The notes under the pieces: model-generated | Told to the model about the DNA's origin: nothing | Seen by the model: the letters and a program-made list of their open reading frames with translations, nothing else | Databases searched by the model: none | Made by a program: the position numbers and the translations under genes | Source of the DNA: UBA6065 sp036565605 | Lineage (GTDB): Bacteria > Patescibacteriota > Minisyncoccia > Phycocordibacterales > UBA6065 | Assembly (NCBI GenBank): GCA_036565605.1 | Contig: DATCXV010000009.1 | Coordinates: 10,433 to 74,432 of the forward strand | DNA length: 64,000 nucleotides | Reading direction: 5' to 3' | In this document: positions 23,458 to 31,111 of the stretch, piece after piece | Layout: each line of letters opens with the position of its first letter | Numbering within the stretch: position 1 is the stretch's first letter

Positions 23458-25221
23458 CTATTCGTTTAGTGTCTGCAAATCCCTCAACCTTTTGAACTCA
23501 CCTCCCTTTTCCACCAGTTCTTGATAGGTGCCCTGTTCGACGATCTTACCCTCTTTGAAGACCAGAATTTTGTCGGCTTTGCGGACGGTCGAAAGGCGGT
23601 GCGCAATGATCAATGTCGTACGGTCCTTCATGATCTCGTCCAAAGATTGCACGATGTGCGCTTCAGATGCCGCATCCAATGCCGATGTTGGCTCGTCGAG
23701 AACCAGAATTTTCGGATCACGCAGAAAAGCACGGGCGATAGCAATCCTTTGCTTTTGGCCCACTGACAATTTCATGCCGCGCTCGCCCACCTGTTGGTCC
23801 CACTTATTGGGAAGGCGTTCGATAAAATCGCATTTGGCTTTTTCTGCGGCCCAGCGGACTTTTTCGTCCGAAACGTCAGGTATGCCGTATCGAATGTTCT
23901 CCTGAATAGACGAATTGAAGAGTGTAATTTCCTGCGATACCACCGCCACGGCCCGGCGCAGACTTCCCAAATCTATTTCGCGCGTGTCGATGCCGTCGAT
24001 CGAAACTGACCCTGAATCAGGCAGATAATATGCCGAAACCAGGTCGATAAGGCTCGACTTGCCGACGCCGGATTCTCCAACGAAAGCAACGACTTCACCT
24101 GCCTTAGCCTCGAATGAAACATCTTTCAAAATCGGAGTCTGGCCGTCATAGCTGAACGAGGTACGGTCAAAAACAATCTGTCCCATGGTCTGAGGCAATT
24201 CTTTGCCTCGGTACGGCTCTTCTTGCTCATGAGCAAGTTTGTCTGCATCCTCCATCGAGATAAGGCTGTTCTGGATAAAGCGCCACTGGCGAAAAAGTTG
24301 GCGCAGTGGTTCGAAGAAGCTTGAAACGTATGTCGCAAGCGCTGCGAAGGCACCAATGGTCATGAGGCCGTTGCGAATAGCAAGATACGCCATCCATAAC
24401 GCGGCTATGCGGGCGGAATTTTCGATGATGCCTTGAAAAAGTGCCAGGTTCCTTTGGGCTGAAAGCATCTTTAATCGCGGACCAAGAGAATCTTCGAACC
24501 ACGCTTTATGCATTTTCGCCGACTCGTTTGATTCGGACGCTGCCTCTTTGACCATGCGGACATTGAACAGGGCGTCACCGGCTACTCCCCTGGCTTTGGT
24601 GTAAGCGTTTTGAACTTTACGCTGAAGTCTGGCAAAGGGCTGGACGAATAAAATTGAAATGACTGAGTACAAAAGTGCCGCTCCGACCAAAATCCATCCG
24701 ATTGTCTGTTCCTTTTGAAAGACGTATACCGAAGCGATGGCAATGAAGACGAATTGCGGCAAAAGCGAGAAGACATATTCGGACCAGAACTGCGGGATTG
24801 CTTGGACGCCGCGGTTAATCTTTTCGGTCACTTCGCCGTGCCGATGGGTCTTGTGGAACGAGACGGGCAGACGCAGCATTTTTGAAAACAGGCCGTGCAT
24901 GTATGAAAGCCGCATCGATTCGTCGACAAAATTTTGGATGCGACCTTGGACATTTGAAAGGAAACGCGTGCCGAACAGCACTGCGGCAAGCACGATCATT
25001 GCTTTAAGTGTCTCTTTCTGCCCTGCTTCTGATGCTACGGCGTCAACGACGTGGCCGAAGGCAATTGGGAAAAGACCGTTTGCGATACCCATACCGACGA
25101 CGATCAAAAGTAGGACGGCCAGCCTGCTTCGATATCCTTCGGTAGTCCGATACATCATTCCCAGACCATTGCGGAAGTCTTTGAACGTATATGCTCGTTC
25201 TGTCGGGGTGTCGTGCTTCAT
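23458..25221 (-). CDS. ABC exporter, fused permease and ATPase
   Basis: The 587-aa protein has six membrane helices (about residues 30-310), then an ATPase domain with Walker A GESGVGKSSL near 385, signature LSVGQKQR near 487, Walker B ILVLDEPTS and the H-loop in IIAHRLSTVRKAD. It is a homodimeric half-transporter of the MsbA/multidrug type. The substrate cannot be read from the sequence. Its ATG overlaps the TGA of the upstream TraB-like gene (ATGA at 25218-25221), so it is the last gene of that overlapping run and shares its regulation. Confidence 0.92.
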   Translation of the reverse strand: MKHDTPTERAYTFKDFRNGLGMMYRTTEGYRSRLAVLLLIVVGMGIANGLFPIAFGHVVDAVASEAGQKETLKAMIVLAAVLFGTRFLSNVQGRIQNFVDESMRLSYMHGLFSKMLRLPVSFHKTHRHGEVTEKINRGVQAIPQFWSEYVFSLLPQFVFIAIASVYVFQKEQTIGWILVGAALLYSVISILFVQPFARLQRKVQNAYTKARGVAGDALFNVRMVKEAASESNESAKMHKAWFEDSLGPRLKMLSAQRNLALFQGIIENSARIAALWMAYLAIRNGLMTIGAFAALATYVSSFFEPLRQLFRQWRFIQNSLISMEDADKLAHEQEEPYRGKELPQTMGQIVFDRTSFSYDGQTPILKDVSFEAKAGEVVAFVGESGVGKSSLIDLVSAYYLPDSGSVSIDGIDTREIDLGSLRRAVAVVSQEITLFNSSIQENIRYGIPDVSDEKVRWAAEKAKCDFIERLPNKWDQQVGERGMKLSVGQKQRIAIARAFLRDPKILVLDEPTSALDAASEAHIVQSLDEIMKDRTTLIIAHRLSTVRKADKILVFKEGKIVEQGTYQELVEKGGEFKRLRDLQTLNE

Positions 25222-26000
25222 GATAGTTTGCTTCTTAAAGATGATTCCTGCACGATAACGTGACTTAATCCAAATTGGGCAAAGACACAGTATCCCTTTT
25301 TGATGTATTCAACGATAGTGTTAACGATGCATTCATCACGTACTTCTCCAGACATAAGAGAAACATCATTTACGGCAATACGATGCTCGCTCATCGGATC
25401 AATTGCGTCATAGAAGATTTTGTCATTGTTTAGTGAGAATGGAACACCCAGAATCTTTTCGTGGATCTTTTTCATGTGATCAAGAGAGAAATCATAGTCG
25501 TTCCAACCACTTTCCATGCGGTCATAAGCGAGCGAGTCTTTGATGTAAGGCTCGAAATCGGACTTTGGATCAATTTTGTTCATCCATTGATACACCATAC
25601 GCGCGAAATAATAGTATTGGATCTCGTCGCGGCTGAATTCCTTTTCCAGAGCCCTTCTCTCCTCCCCTCTTTCTGGTTCTGGAGAACGTATTTCGATCTT
25701 TGCTTGATGTGCGAGGTGTGAGATAAGACCCATGCCGCCTTCATCCAGAATCGATTCCCCTTCTGTTTTTCGAGGTTTTCTGATTCCACCTTCTACAAAA
25801 ACAATCTTCTTTTGTGATGGATCGTTCAAGAATTCTTGCCAGACAGATTTAACTTTCTCCCACTGTGGATTTTTCGGGTCGAATGAATGCTCTTCGCCAA
25901 AGTAATAAAGATTGCCCGTCGGCGTCTTCAGTTTCAAGATATATGGCGCTGGCCATTCAGTCTTCCGATATTCTTCAGGGGTCATTAATCGCATGATCAT
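25218..26000 (-). CDS. TraB/TIKI-like protein (tentative), 260 aa
   Basis: I cannot name this protein with certainty. An early strand LYYFGEEHSFDP is followed by KKIVFVEGGIRKP and by GGMGLISHLAH, similar in order to the GXXH, Glu-Gly and later motifs of the TraB/TIKI/ChaN-like fold, where Glu and His bind a metal. A later segment GLSHVIVQE near the C-terminus supports the comparison. There is no signal peptide, so it would be cytoplasmic. Its start is two bases after the HAD gene stop, and its end is coupled to the ABC exporter by ATGA. Confidence 0.55.
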   Translation of the reverse strand: MIMRLMTPEEYRKTEWPAPYILKLKTPTGNLYYFGEEHSFDPKNPQWEKVKSVWQEFLNDPSQKKIVFVEGGIRKPRKTEGESILDEGGMGLISHLAHQAKIEIRSPEPERGEERRALEKEFSRDEIQYYYFARMVYQWMNKIDPKSDFEPYIKDSLAYDRMESGWNDYDFSLDHMKKIHEKILGVPFSLNNDKIFYDAIDPMSEHRIAVNDVSLMSGEVRDECIVNTIVEYIKKGYCVFAQFGLSHVIVQESSLRSKLS

Positions 26001-26002
26001 AC

Positions 26003-26590
26003 TTATAGCAAACCTCTCACAATCCTTTCTAAGTCTTTTTCGTCCGTAAACATATATGATTTGATTCCAACGCTTTCGGCTGCTTTCAGATTCTTTTCCT
26101 GGTCATCGAAATAAACGCACTGATCCGCTTTCAAGCCGTGTTCTTCAAGAATCGATGTCCATGCTCGTGTATCTGGTTTTACAAAGCCTGTTTGCCAGGA
26201 GAAAAAGATCTTATCGACCGCATCGTGCACCCACGGGTAGTGATCATAATATTCAGCCCGCTCTTTGAAATTGTTCGAAAGGATAAATACCTTTATCCCT
26301 TTGGTCCGAAGTTCTTTTGCAAATGAAACCATGCTCTCAGAGACTTTTTCTGCCTTGAACCAGTAATCCCAGAACTCTGATTCTGAAATTGATACTCTCC
26401 ATTCCTTGAGTGCAGGTTCCCACAATTTGAACGAATTACCCGCGTTCGGTTTGCGTGCTGCATCCATAATTGAGGAAAGTTTCGGTAAAAAAGTTGCAAC
26501 CGGAATACCAAAATCACTCTGAAAACGGTCGCTCAGCTTAGGAGACTGAAGAAAGATGCCGTTGAGATCGAATATTGCTGCTTTAAGCAT
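26003..26590 (-). CDS. HAD-superfamily hydrolase-like protein with altered motif I
   Basis: The 195-aa protein has a HAD core: motif I AIFDLNGIF at the start, motif II VFILSNN near 100, a conserved Lys in FVKPDTRAW near 135 and motif III CVYFDDQEKNLKAAESVGI near 160. HAD phosphatases use DXD in motif I. Here the second Asp, the general acid/base, is Asn (D-L-N), which would weaken or change catalysis. It may still bind phosphate or act as another HAD enzyme type. It lies five bases after the HIT gene in one tight run. Confidence 0.8.
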   Translation of the reverse strand: MLKAAIFDLNGIFLQSPKLSDRFQSDFGIPVATFLPKLSSIMDAARKPNAGNSFKLWEPALKEWRVSISESEFWDYWFKAEKVSESMVSFAKELRTKGIKVFILSNNFKERAEYYDHYPWVHDAVDKIFFSWQTGFVKPDTRAWTSILEEHGLKADQCVYFDDQEKNLKAAESVGIKSYMFTDEKDLERIVRGLL

Positions 26591-26595
26591 GCTGT

Positions 26596-26943
26596 TTACT
26601 TTCCTATGATTAAATGAAGGTGAAAATGTGTCGGAATCGATTTGTTTTTTGGGGTGGCCTCGATAATGTAATCGTACTTTGAAGCTATGTATGCAGATTT
26701 GATCTCGGAGAATTCATGAAGTTCGTCTGCGGTAAGTTCTTTTTCTGTTACATGCCGCATCGGCACAAGCATGTGATGTTCGCTTGCAATAAGATCATAG
26801 GGAAATTCATTACTCGTCACTTTCCAATATTTGAAAGCCTGAATCGGTTTCTTATCACAAAGCGCGCAGGTGCCATTATCCGGATGCGAAGCCTGATATT
26901 CCTTATATCGCTGCTTCATTTCTGGCGTCCTAAGGCTTGCCAT
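26596..26943 (-). CDS. HIT-family (histidine triad) protein
   Basis: The 115-aa protein ends with THFHLHLIIGK, the His-X-His-X-His triad of HIT nucleotide hydrolases or transferases, and has the conserved LVPMRHV strand before it. An N-terminal CALC pair near residue 26 may bind zinc, as in several HIT proteins. It would hydrolyse nucleoside phosphoramidates or dinucleotides; the exact substrate is unknown. It starts four bases after the trpS stop and precedes the HAD-like gene, so it is in the trpS transcription unit. Confidence 0.8.
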   Translation of the reverse strand: MASLRTPEMKQRYKEYQASHPDNGTCALCDKKPIQAFKYWKVTSNEFPYDLIASEHHMLVPMRHVTEKELTADELHEFSEIKSAYIASKYDYIIEATPKNKSIPTHFHLHLIIGK

Positions 26944-26947
26944 TTGC

Positions 26948-27901
26948 TTAGAATTTCACTCCAACTGCGGTTTTTATCTTCTCCATCGTCTCCCCTGCTT
27001 TCTTTGCAGCCCTCTTGCCGCCCTTCTCGAGGATCTTGATCACCTTCCTTTTATTCTTCGCCAGCTTCTCGCGGCGTTCGCGCATCGGGCGGATGAATGC
27101 CTGAATGTCAGCAGCCAAAGCTTCCTTTAAATCCTTATATTTACCTGCTTTTTCGGCATAAAGCCTGTCCAAATATTCTTTATCGCGGAACAATTCGTGG
27201 ATAGCGCGGACGTTCGTGGGAACGCCAGAGCCAGAATCTGTGACGATCGACATAACCGTTTTTTTGATCTCGTCGTCGGTGGAGAAAAGAGGAATGGTAT
27301 TTCCGTACGATTTGGACATTTTGCGGCCATCAGTGCCAGGTACGGTGCCAACGCCTTCCATGATGAAATCCGCTGGAAGTTTAAACGTCTCTCCGAACGT
27401 GTTATTAAACTTTTGTGCAATGTCGCGAGTGTATTCGATGTGCTGCTTCTGATCCGCTCCAACCGGCACAATATCTGTTCCGTATAACAGAATGTCTGCG
27501 GCCATAAGGACCGGATAATTGAACTTGCCGACAGAAATTTCCTGATTCTTTGCTTCAGCGTCTTTGAAGGCGTGTGCGCGCATAAGGTATGGCATCGACG
27601 TGATTGTGTCGAATATCCACGCGAGCTCAGTGTGAGCAGGGACATCGGATTGCTTGAAGAGCGTGCATTTTTTCGGATCAAGGCCGATGGCAAGATAGTC
27701 CAAGGCCAGGTCAAGAATATTTTGACGCATCTGCTCTGCGTTCTGGACCGAGTTCAAAGCATGGTAATCCGCAAGCATGATGAAGCATTCGTATGTTCCG
27801 GTGTTCAAAAGATCCACAAATTGCTTCATGGCGCCGAAATAATTGCCGATATGCGGTCTGCCGGAAGGCTGGACGCCCGAAAGGAGTACTTTCTTTTCCA
27901 T
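26948..27901 (-). CDS. trpS: Tryptophanyl-tRNA synthetase
   Basis: The 317-aa class I synthetase has LSGVQPSGRPHIGNYFGAMK as its HIGH region at the start, the tRNA and tryptophan pocket around VPVGADQKQH near 145, and KMSKSYGN near 195. The C-terminus is Lys/Arg-rich. ATG 27901 is used because the -10 box TACTCT ends six bases before it; the in-frame codons upstream lie on the promoter. It heads a run of five genes with gaps of five bases or less or with overlaps, ending with the ABC exporter. Confidence 0.95.
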   Translation of the reverse strand: MEKKVLLSGVQPSGRPHIGNYFGAMKQFVDLLNTGTYECFIMLADYHALNSVQNAEQMRQNILDLALDYLAIGLDPKKCTLFKQSDVPAHTELAWIFDTITSMPYLMRAHAFKDAEAKNQEISVGKFNYPVLMAADILLYGTDIVPVGADQKQHIEYTRDIAQKFNNTFGETFKLPADFIMEGVGTVPGTDGRKMSKSYGNTIPLFSTDDEIKKTVMSIVTDSGSGVPTNVRAIHELFRDKEYLDRLYAEKAGKYKDLKEALAADIQAFIRPMRERREKLAKNKRKVIKILEKGGKRAAKKAGETMEKIKTAVGVKF

Positions 27902-27907
27902 GGCTCT

Positions 27908-27913
27908 AGAGTA
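27908..27913 (-). promoter_or_regulatory. -10 box of trpS
   Basis: Minus-strand TACTCT ends six bases before ATG 27901. Confidence 0.45.
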
Positions 27914-27933
27914 CAACAAAAGCAGGTTGTGTG

Positions 27934-28404
27934 CTATTTCTCTGCAGCAACGAGCTTTCCATCCCGTACTTCGAAATTCGCTGTCACTCCCACTGAAACA
28001 GGTGCGGACATTGGTTCGGTTGGTTTGCGGTCCATGTAATTGACGATAATCTTCCCGTCTTTGAATTCGGTCGTTTGCGGAGCGATGCGGTCTCCCAGAA
28101 GTAATGCGTTTGCCGGAACAAGACCTGAATCGGTACCCAAAGCAAGTGCGATGTAATAGAACGTGCCCGAACCTCCTGGTTGATCCTGGATCACGAATGC
28201 AGCGTCTTCCCTGCCATCTTTGTCGAAATCACCACGGACTTCATTACCGAAATATGTTGCTTCACCTGCACCCAATGTTACCTGACGCTCTACCAAAAGA
28301 TATGTACCGGTTTTGTAGTCTGCTTGGGTTGGAATGTGGTGTATGAATACGTACAAAACGACAAGAACGATAATGAAAACAAGAATGTAGAGAGGTTTTT
28401 TCAT
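27934..28404 (-). CDS. Membrane-anchored extracellular protein, 156 aa
   Basis: An N-terminal membrane helix (LYILVFIIVLVVLYVFIHHI) anchors a soluble outer domain. Residues about 58-70 read RGDFDKDGREDAAFV, a DXDXDG loop as in EF-hand or FG-GAP calcium sites. QDQPGGSGTFYYIALAL and DGKIIVNYMDRKP follow. Proteins of this kind are common in Parcubacteria, but the function is unknown. The ATG overlaps the TGA of the upstream hydrolase (ATGA), so it ends that five-gene run. Confidence 0.6.
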   Translation of the reverse strand: MKKPLYILVFIIVLVVLYVFIHHIPTQADYKTGTYLLVERQVTLGAGEATYFGNEVRGDFDKDGREDAAFVIQDQPGGSGTFYYIALALGTDSGLVPANALLLGDRIAPQTTEFKDGKIIVNYMDRKPTEPMSAPVSVGVTANFEVRDGKLVAAEK

Positions 28405-28982
28405 ACAAGATATAATATCGCCTTTTTCACAGCATTCAAATAGTCCTTGTGAAGAATTTTGTGTCCGACACCTTTGACCGTGATCAACTTGGTATGAGGA
28501 ATTCTCTTCGCAGTCTCGCGTGCTCGGTTTATCATATCTTTATCTTCGGTGCTTCCTACAAGTACAACAGTTTTAGATTTGATTCGCGGCACAAGCTTTT
28601 GGAAAGAGAAAGGCTTGTCAGAAAAATTCTTCTGCCACCATTCTGACCAGGATTGATCTAGAGTTTCTAAATCTTCAGCAAACCACGAAGACAAAGAAGC
28701 CAGGATCAGCCCATCAGGTCTGATTTTTCCTGCTGCTAAAAATGCGACAAGTGCCCCAAGCGAGAATCCAAAGACGTATATACATACTCCCTTTGGCTTG
28801 GTCCTGTATACCTTCAAAAAATCCTGCACAAATTCTTTAAACTGCGCGGGTCTTTTCCGATCCCAGCGTATTGGCACGAAAATAGGCTCGAATCCCTCTT
28901 TTTTGAATATGTTTTCGAGTTCAGACGCGGGCTTATATACTTCATATCCTGGAATGATGTAGACGATTTTTCTCATGTGCAT
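28401..28982 (-). CDS. Alpha/beta hydrolase
   Basis: The 193-aa protein has the alpha/beta hydrolase order. The nucleophile elbow GFSLGA is near residue 75, an acidic residue lies in LVGSTEDKDM near 145, and the catalytic His is in GVGHKIL near 172. The N-terminal YIIPGYEVY strand-turn is the oxyanion region. The substrate is unknown; esterase or peptidase-like activity is possible. ATG 28982 overlaps the kinase stop as TGATG. A second in-frame ATG two codons later is an alternative. It is the fourth gene in the hisS run. Confidence 0.75.
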   Translation of the reverse strand: MHMRKIVYIIPGYEVYKPASELENIFKKEGFEPIFVPIRWDRKRPAQFKEFVQDFLKVYRTKPKGVCIYVFGFSLGALVAFLAAGKIRPDGLILASLSSWFAEDLETLDQSWSEWWQKNFSDKPFSFQKLVPRIKSKTVVLVGSTEDKDMINRARETAKRIPHTKLITVKGVGHKILHKDYLNAVKKAILYLV

Positions 28983-29503
28983 CAAGTTAACCTTTTGAGA
29001 GTTTCTTCTAAGGCTACGAGACCCTCATTTTCGTTGAGTTTAGTATTATCGACTATCTCCCAGCCTCTTTTTTCCGTTTCACTCCTCAAAAAACGTGCCC
29101 AATTCATCATGTGCTTGTTTGCAAGCCCAGGCTGTTTTCGTTGGATAAGACGATATCTACGCTCATCTTCAGAACAATCGATGAGAATGACGGAATAATT
29201 GTTGATTTCTCGTTCCCTGCAAAGTTGCTCGATATAAGCTGGAGGTAATTGTCCTTCAAATAGAGTTGGTAGTTCATCGGATTGCTTTTCGATGATATCC
29301 AACCATTTATGGGCGATAGTCTTCTGCCAATTTTCCCAACCGCCAAACTCCTTCAGTACCTCTGACTCGGATGGTACGCCAAAATGATCGAAGTAGCAGA
29401 AGTGATAAAGATTTTTACCATTTATTTCGATCTTTTTTAGTGTACTGGTTTTTCCTGATCCTGATGCTCCAGTGATGAAAATTATTCTACGTTGATAGGC
29501 CAT
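28982..29503 (-). CDS. P-loop nucleotide/small-molecule kinase
   Basis: This 173-aa protein has Walker A ITGASGSGKTSTL at residues 10-22, a Walker-B-like strand VILIDCSEDERRYRL near 105 and an Arg-rich lid region (RLIQRKQPG). Its size and order fit AAA_33 or adenylate-kinase-like phosphotransferases acting on small molecules. The substrate is unknown. The start overlaps the DUF3850-like gene stop by one base (TAATG), and the end overlaps the hydrolase, so translation of the run is coupled. Confidence 0.75.
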   Translation of the reverse strand: MAYQRRIIFITGASGSGKTSTLKKIEINGKNLYHFCYFDHFGVPSESEVLKEFGGWENWQKTIAHKWLDIIEKQSDELPTLFEGQLPPAYIEQLCREREINNYSVILIDCSEDERRYRLIQRKQPGLANKHMMNWARFLRSETEKRGWEIVDNTKLNENEGLVALEETLKRLT

Positions 29504-29778
29504 TAATCTTTAAGCGAAATAAGCTGAAGGCCGTGTTTGTCTATCTCTTCTTGCGGCCAAAATCGAGTAAGATCGTTCAATTTCCATTTGCCAACGTATC
29601 CGACTCTTTTTTTGATTTCGCGACCTGCATACGACTTTGTGTTCGGATCCCATTCTTTCAATAACAAGTTGTCGCCTTCGGCAATATCAAAATCGTTCAA
29701 CCTTAATTCAAATGTTTTCTTATTATCGAGTATTTGCTGAAAGTATTCAGGAAAAACTTTTTTCTCGATTGTTTTCAT
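29503..29778 (-). CDS. DUF3850/ASCH-like small protein
   Basis: The 91-aa protein reads EKKVFPEYFQQILDNKKTFELRLND followed by GDNLLLKEWDPNTKSYAGREI, which matches the DUF3850 pattern within the ASCH/PUA-like fold, thought to bind RNA or modified nucleotides. It lies two bases after the hisS stop. In known genomes such proteins occur in phages and in small nucleotide-related operons. Its place between hisS and a P-loop kinase hints at nucleotide metabolism, but that is inference. Confidence 0.7.
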   Translation of the reverse strand: MKTIEKKVFPEYFQQILDNKKTFELRLNDFDIAEGDNLLLKEWDPNTKSYAGREIKKRVGYVGKWKLNDLTRFWPQEEIDKHGLQLISLKD

Positions 29779-29780
29779 AA

Positions 29781-31097
29781 CTATTTCAGCACAGCTGCAA
29801 CGTCAGCAGGGGAAACTTTCTCTTGTGTTCCCTTCTCTAAATCTTTCACTATAACTTTTCCTTCCTTTGCTTCGTTGGTGCCGTACATGATTGCATAACG
29901 GATGCCTTTATCAGAAGCATAAGAGAGCTGTTTTTTGAGATCCGCTGTTTCGAAATACAGAACGGTGTTTATGTCCGCAGTGCGCAGATCCGATGCCATT
30001 TTCAGGTATTCGTTTTGCAGGGCTTCGTCAAAATTGACGATCAGAGCCTTGGAAACCGTAGTCTCGGTCTTTATCAGTTTCAGTTCTTCAAGGGCTGCCA
30101 AGAGCCGATCCAGGCCAATAGAGGCCCCTACAGCCGGCATCGGTTTGTTTGCGAACATGCCAACAAGTCCATCATAGCGACCGCCGGAAAGAACGGATCC
30201 GATGGACGGCAAAGCGGTAAGATTTGTCTCGAAAATCATGCCGGTGTAATAGTCGAGTCCACGCGCGATTGAAAAATCAATCACGAAGCGCGGCTTGAAT
30301 GTAGCTTGAGACGCAAGCTGGTACGCTGACTCGATGATACCTAAAAGTTTTTCCAAAGGCGCCTTGGTACCTGGAAAGCTTTCTGCGGCGTTCATAAGAT
30401 CCGTGCGTTGTTCGATGGGATCAAGTGCTACAGACGCGAAAGCGATAATGGCCTGGGCTTTGTCGGCCACAATCCCTTTTTCTGAAAGCTCCTGCATGAC
30501 GCCGTCCTTCCCTATCTTGTCGATCTTATCCACCGCGCGGATGGCAGAAAGCTGTTCGCTTTCCGAAAGACCCAGAGATCCATAGAACGCGGAAATGATC
30601 TCTCGCGAATTTACGCGCATGATGAAGTCGCTTACGCCAAGAGTGCACAGTGTGGATGCAGCTAATGCCAGTATTTCGGCGTCTGCAAGTGGATTTTCCG
30701 TACCGACAATATCAGCATCGCACTGATAGAATTCGCGAAAGCGACCTTTCTGGGTATTTTCTGCGCGCCAGACTGGCGAGACCTGATAGCGCTTCCACGG
30801 CTTCTTGATATCGTTTTGATACTGTGCAACGACACGTGCCAAAGGAATGGTGAGATCATAGCGAAGAGCAACGTCACGGTCACCGTTATCACGGAAACGG
30901 TACATGAGCTTGTCCCCTTCGTCGCCGTATTTACCGACAAGTGTTTCTGCGTATTCCAAAGCTGGCGTTTCCAAGGGCTCGAATCCGAAGCGCTCGTACG
31001 ACGCTTTAATGGCCGAAATCATCTTCTGTCGAACGATCTGTTCGGCAGGAAGAAAGTCGCGGAAACCTTTCAGAGTCTTTGGTTCGATCTGTGACAT
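29781..31097 (-). CDS. hisS: Histidyl-tRNA synthetase
   Basis: The 438-aa class II synthetase starts MSQIEPKTLKGFRDFLP, typical of HisRS. Motif 1 covers ETPALEYAETL. Motif 2 includes WRAENTQKGRFREFYQCDADIVG. The histidine-A loop is ARGLDYYTGMIFE near 265, and motif 3 is GASIGLDRLL. The C-terminal anticodon-binding domain is complete. TAGACT ends six bases before the ATG, so the mRNA is likely leaderless. It leads the overlapping run with DUF3850-like, kinase, hydrolase and membrane protein genes. Confidence 0.95.
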   Translation of the reverse strand: MSQIEPKTLKGFRDFLPAEQIVRQKMISAIKASYERFGFEPLETPALEYAETLVGKYGDEGDKLMYRFRDNGDRDVALRYDLTIPLARVVAQYQNDIKKPWKRYQVSPVWRAENTQKGRFREFYQCDADIVGTENPLADAEILALAASTLCTLGVSDFIMRVNSREIISAFYGSLGLSESEQLSAIRAVDKIDKIGKDGVMQELSEKGIVADKAQAIIAFASVALDPIEQRTDLMNAAESFPGTKAPLEKLLGIIESAYQLASQATFKPRFVIDFSIARGLDYYTGMIFETNLTALPSIGSVLSGGRYDGLVGMFANKPMPAVGASIGLDRLLAALEELKLIKTETTVSKALIVNFDEALQNEYLKMASDLRTADINTVLYFETADLKKQLSYASDKGIRYAIMYGTNEAKEGKVIVKDLEKGTQEKVSPADVAAVLK

Positions 31098-31103
31098 GGG
31101 TTC

Positions 31104-31109
31104 AGTCTA
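31104..31109 (-). promoter_or_regulatory. -10 box of hisS
   Basis: Minus-strand TAGACT ends six bases before ATG 31097. Confidence 0.4.
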
Positions 31110-31111
31110 GT

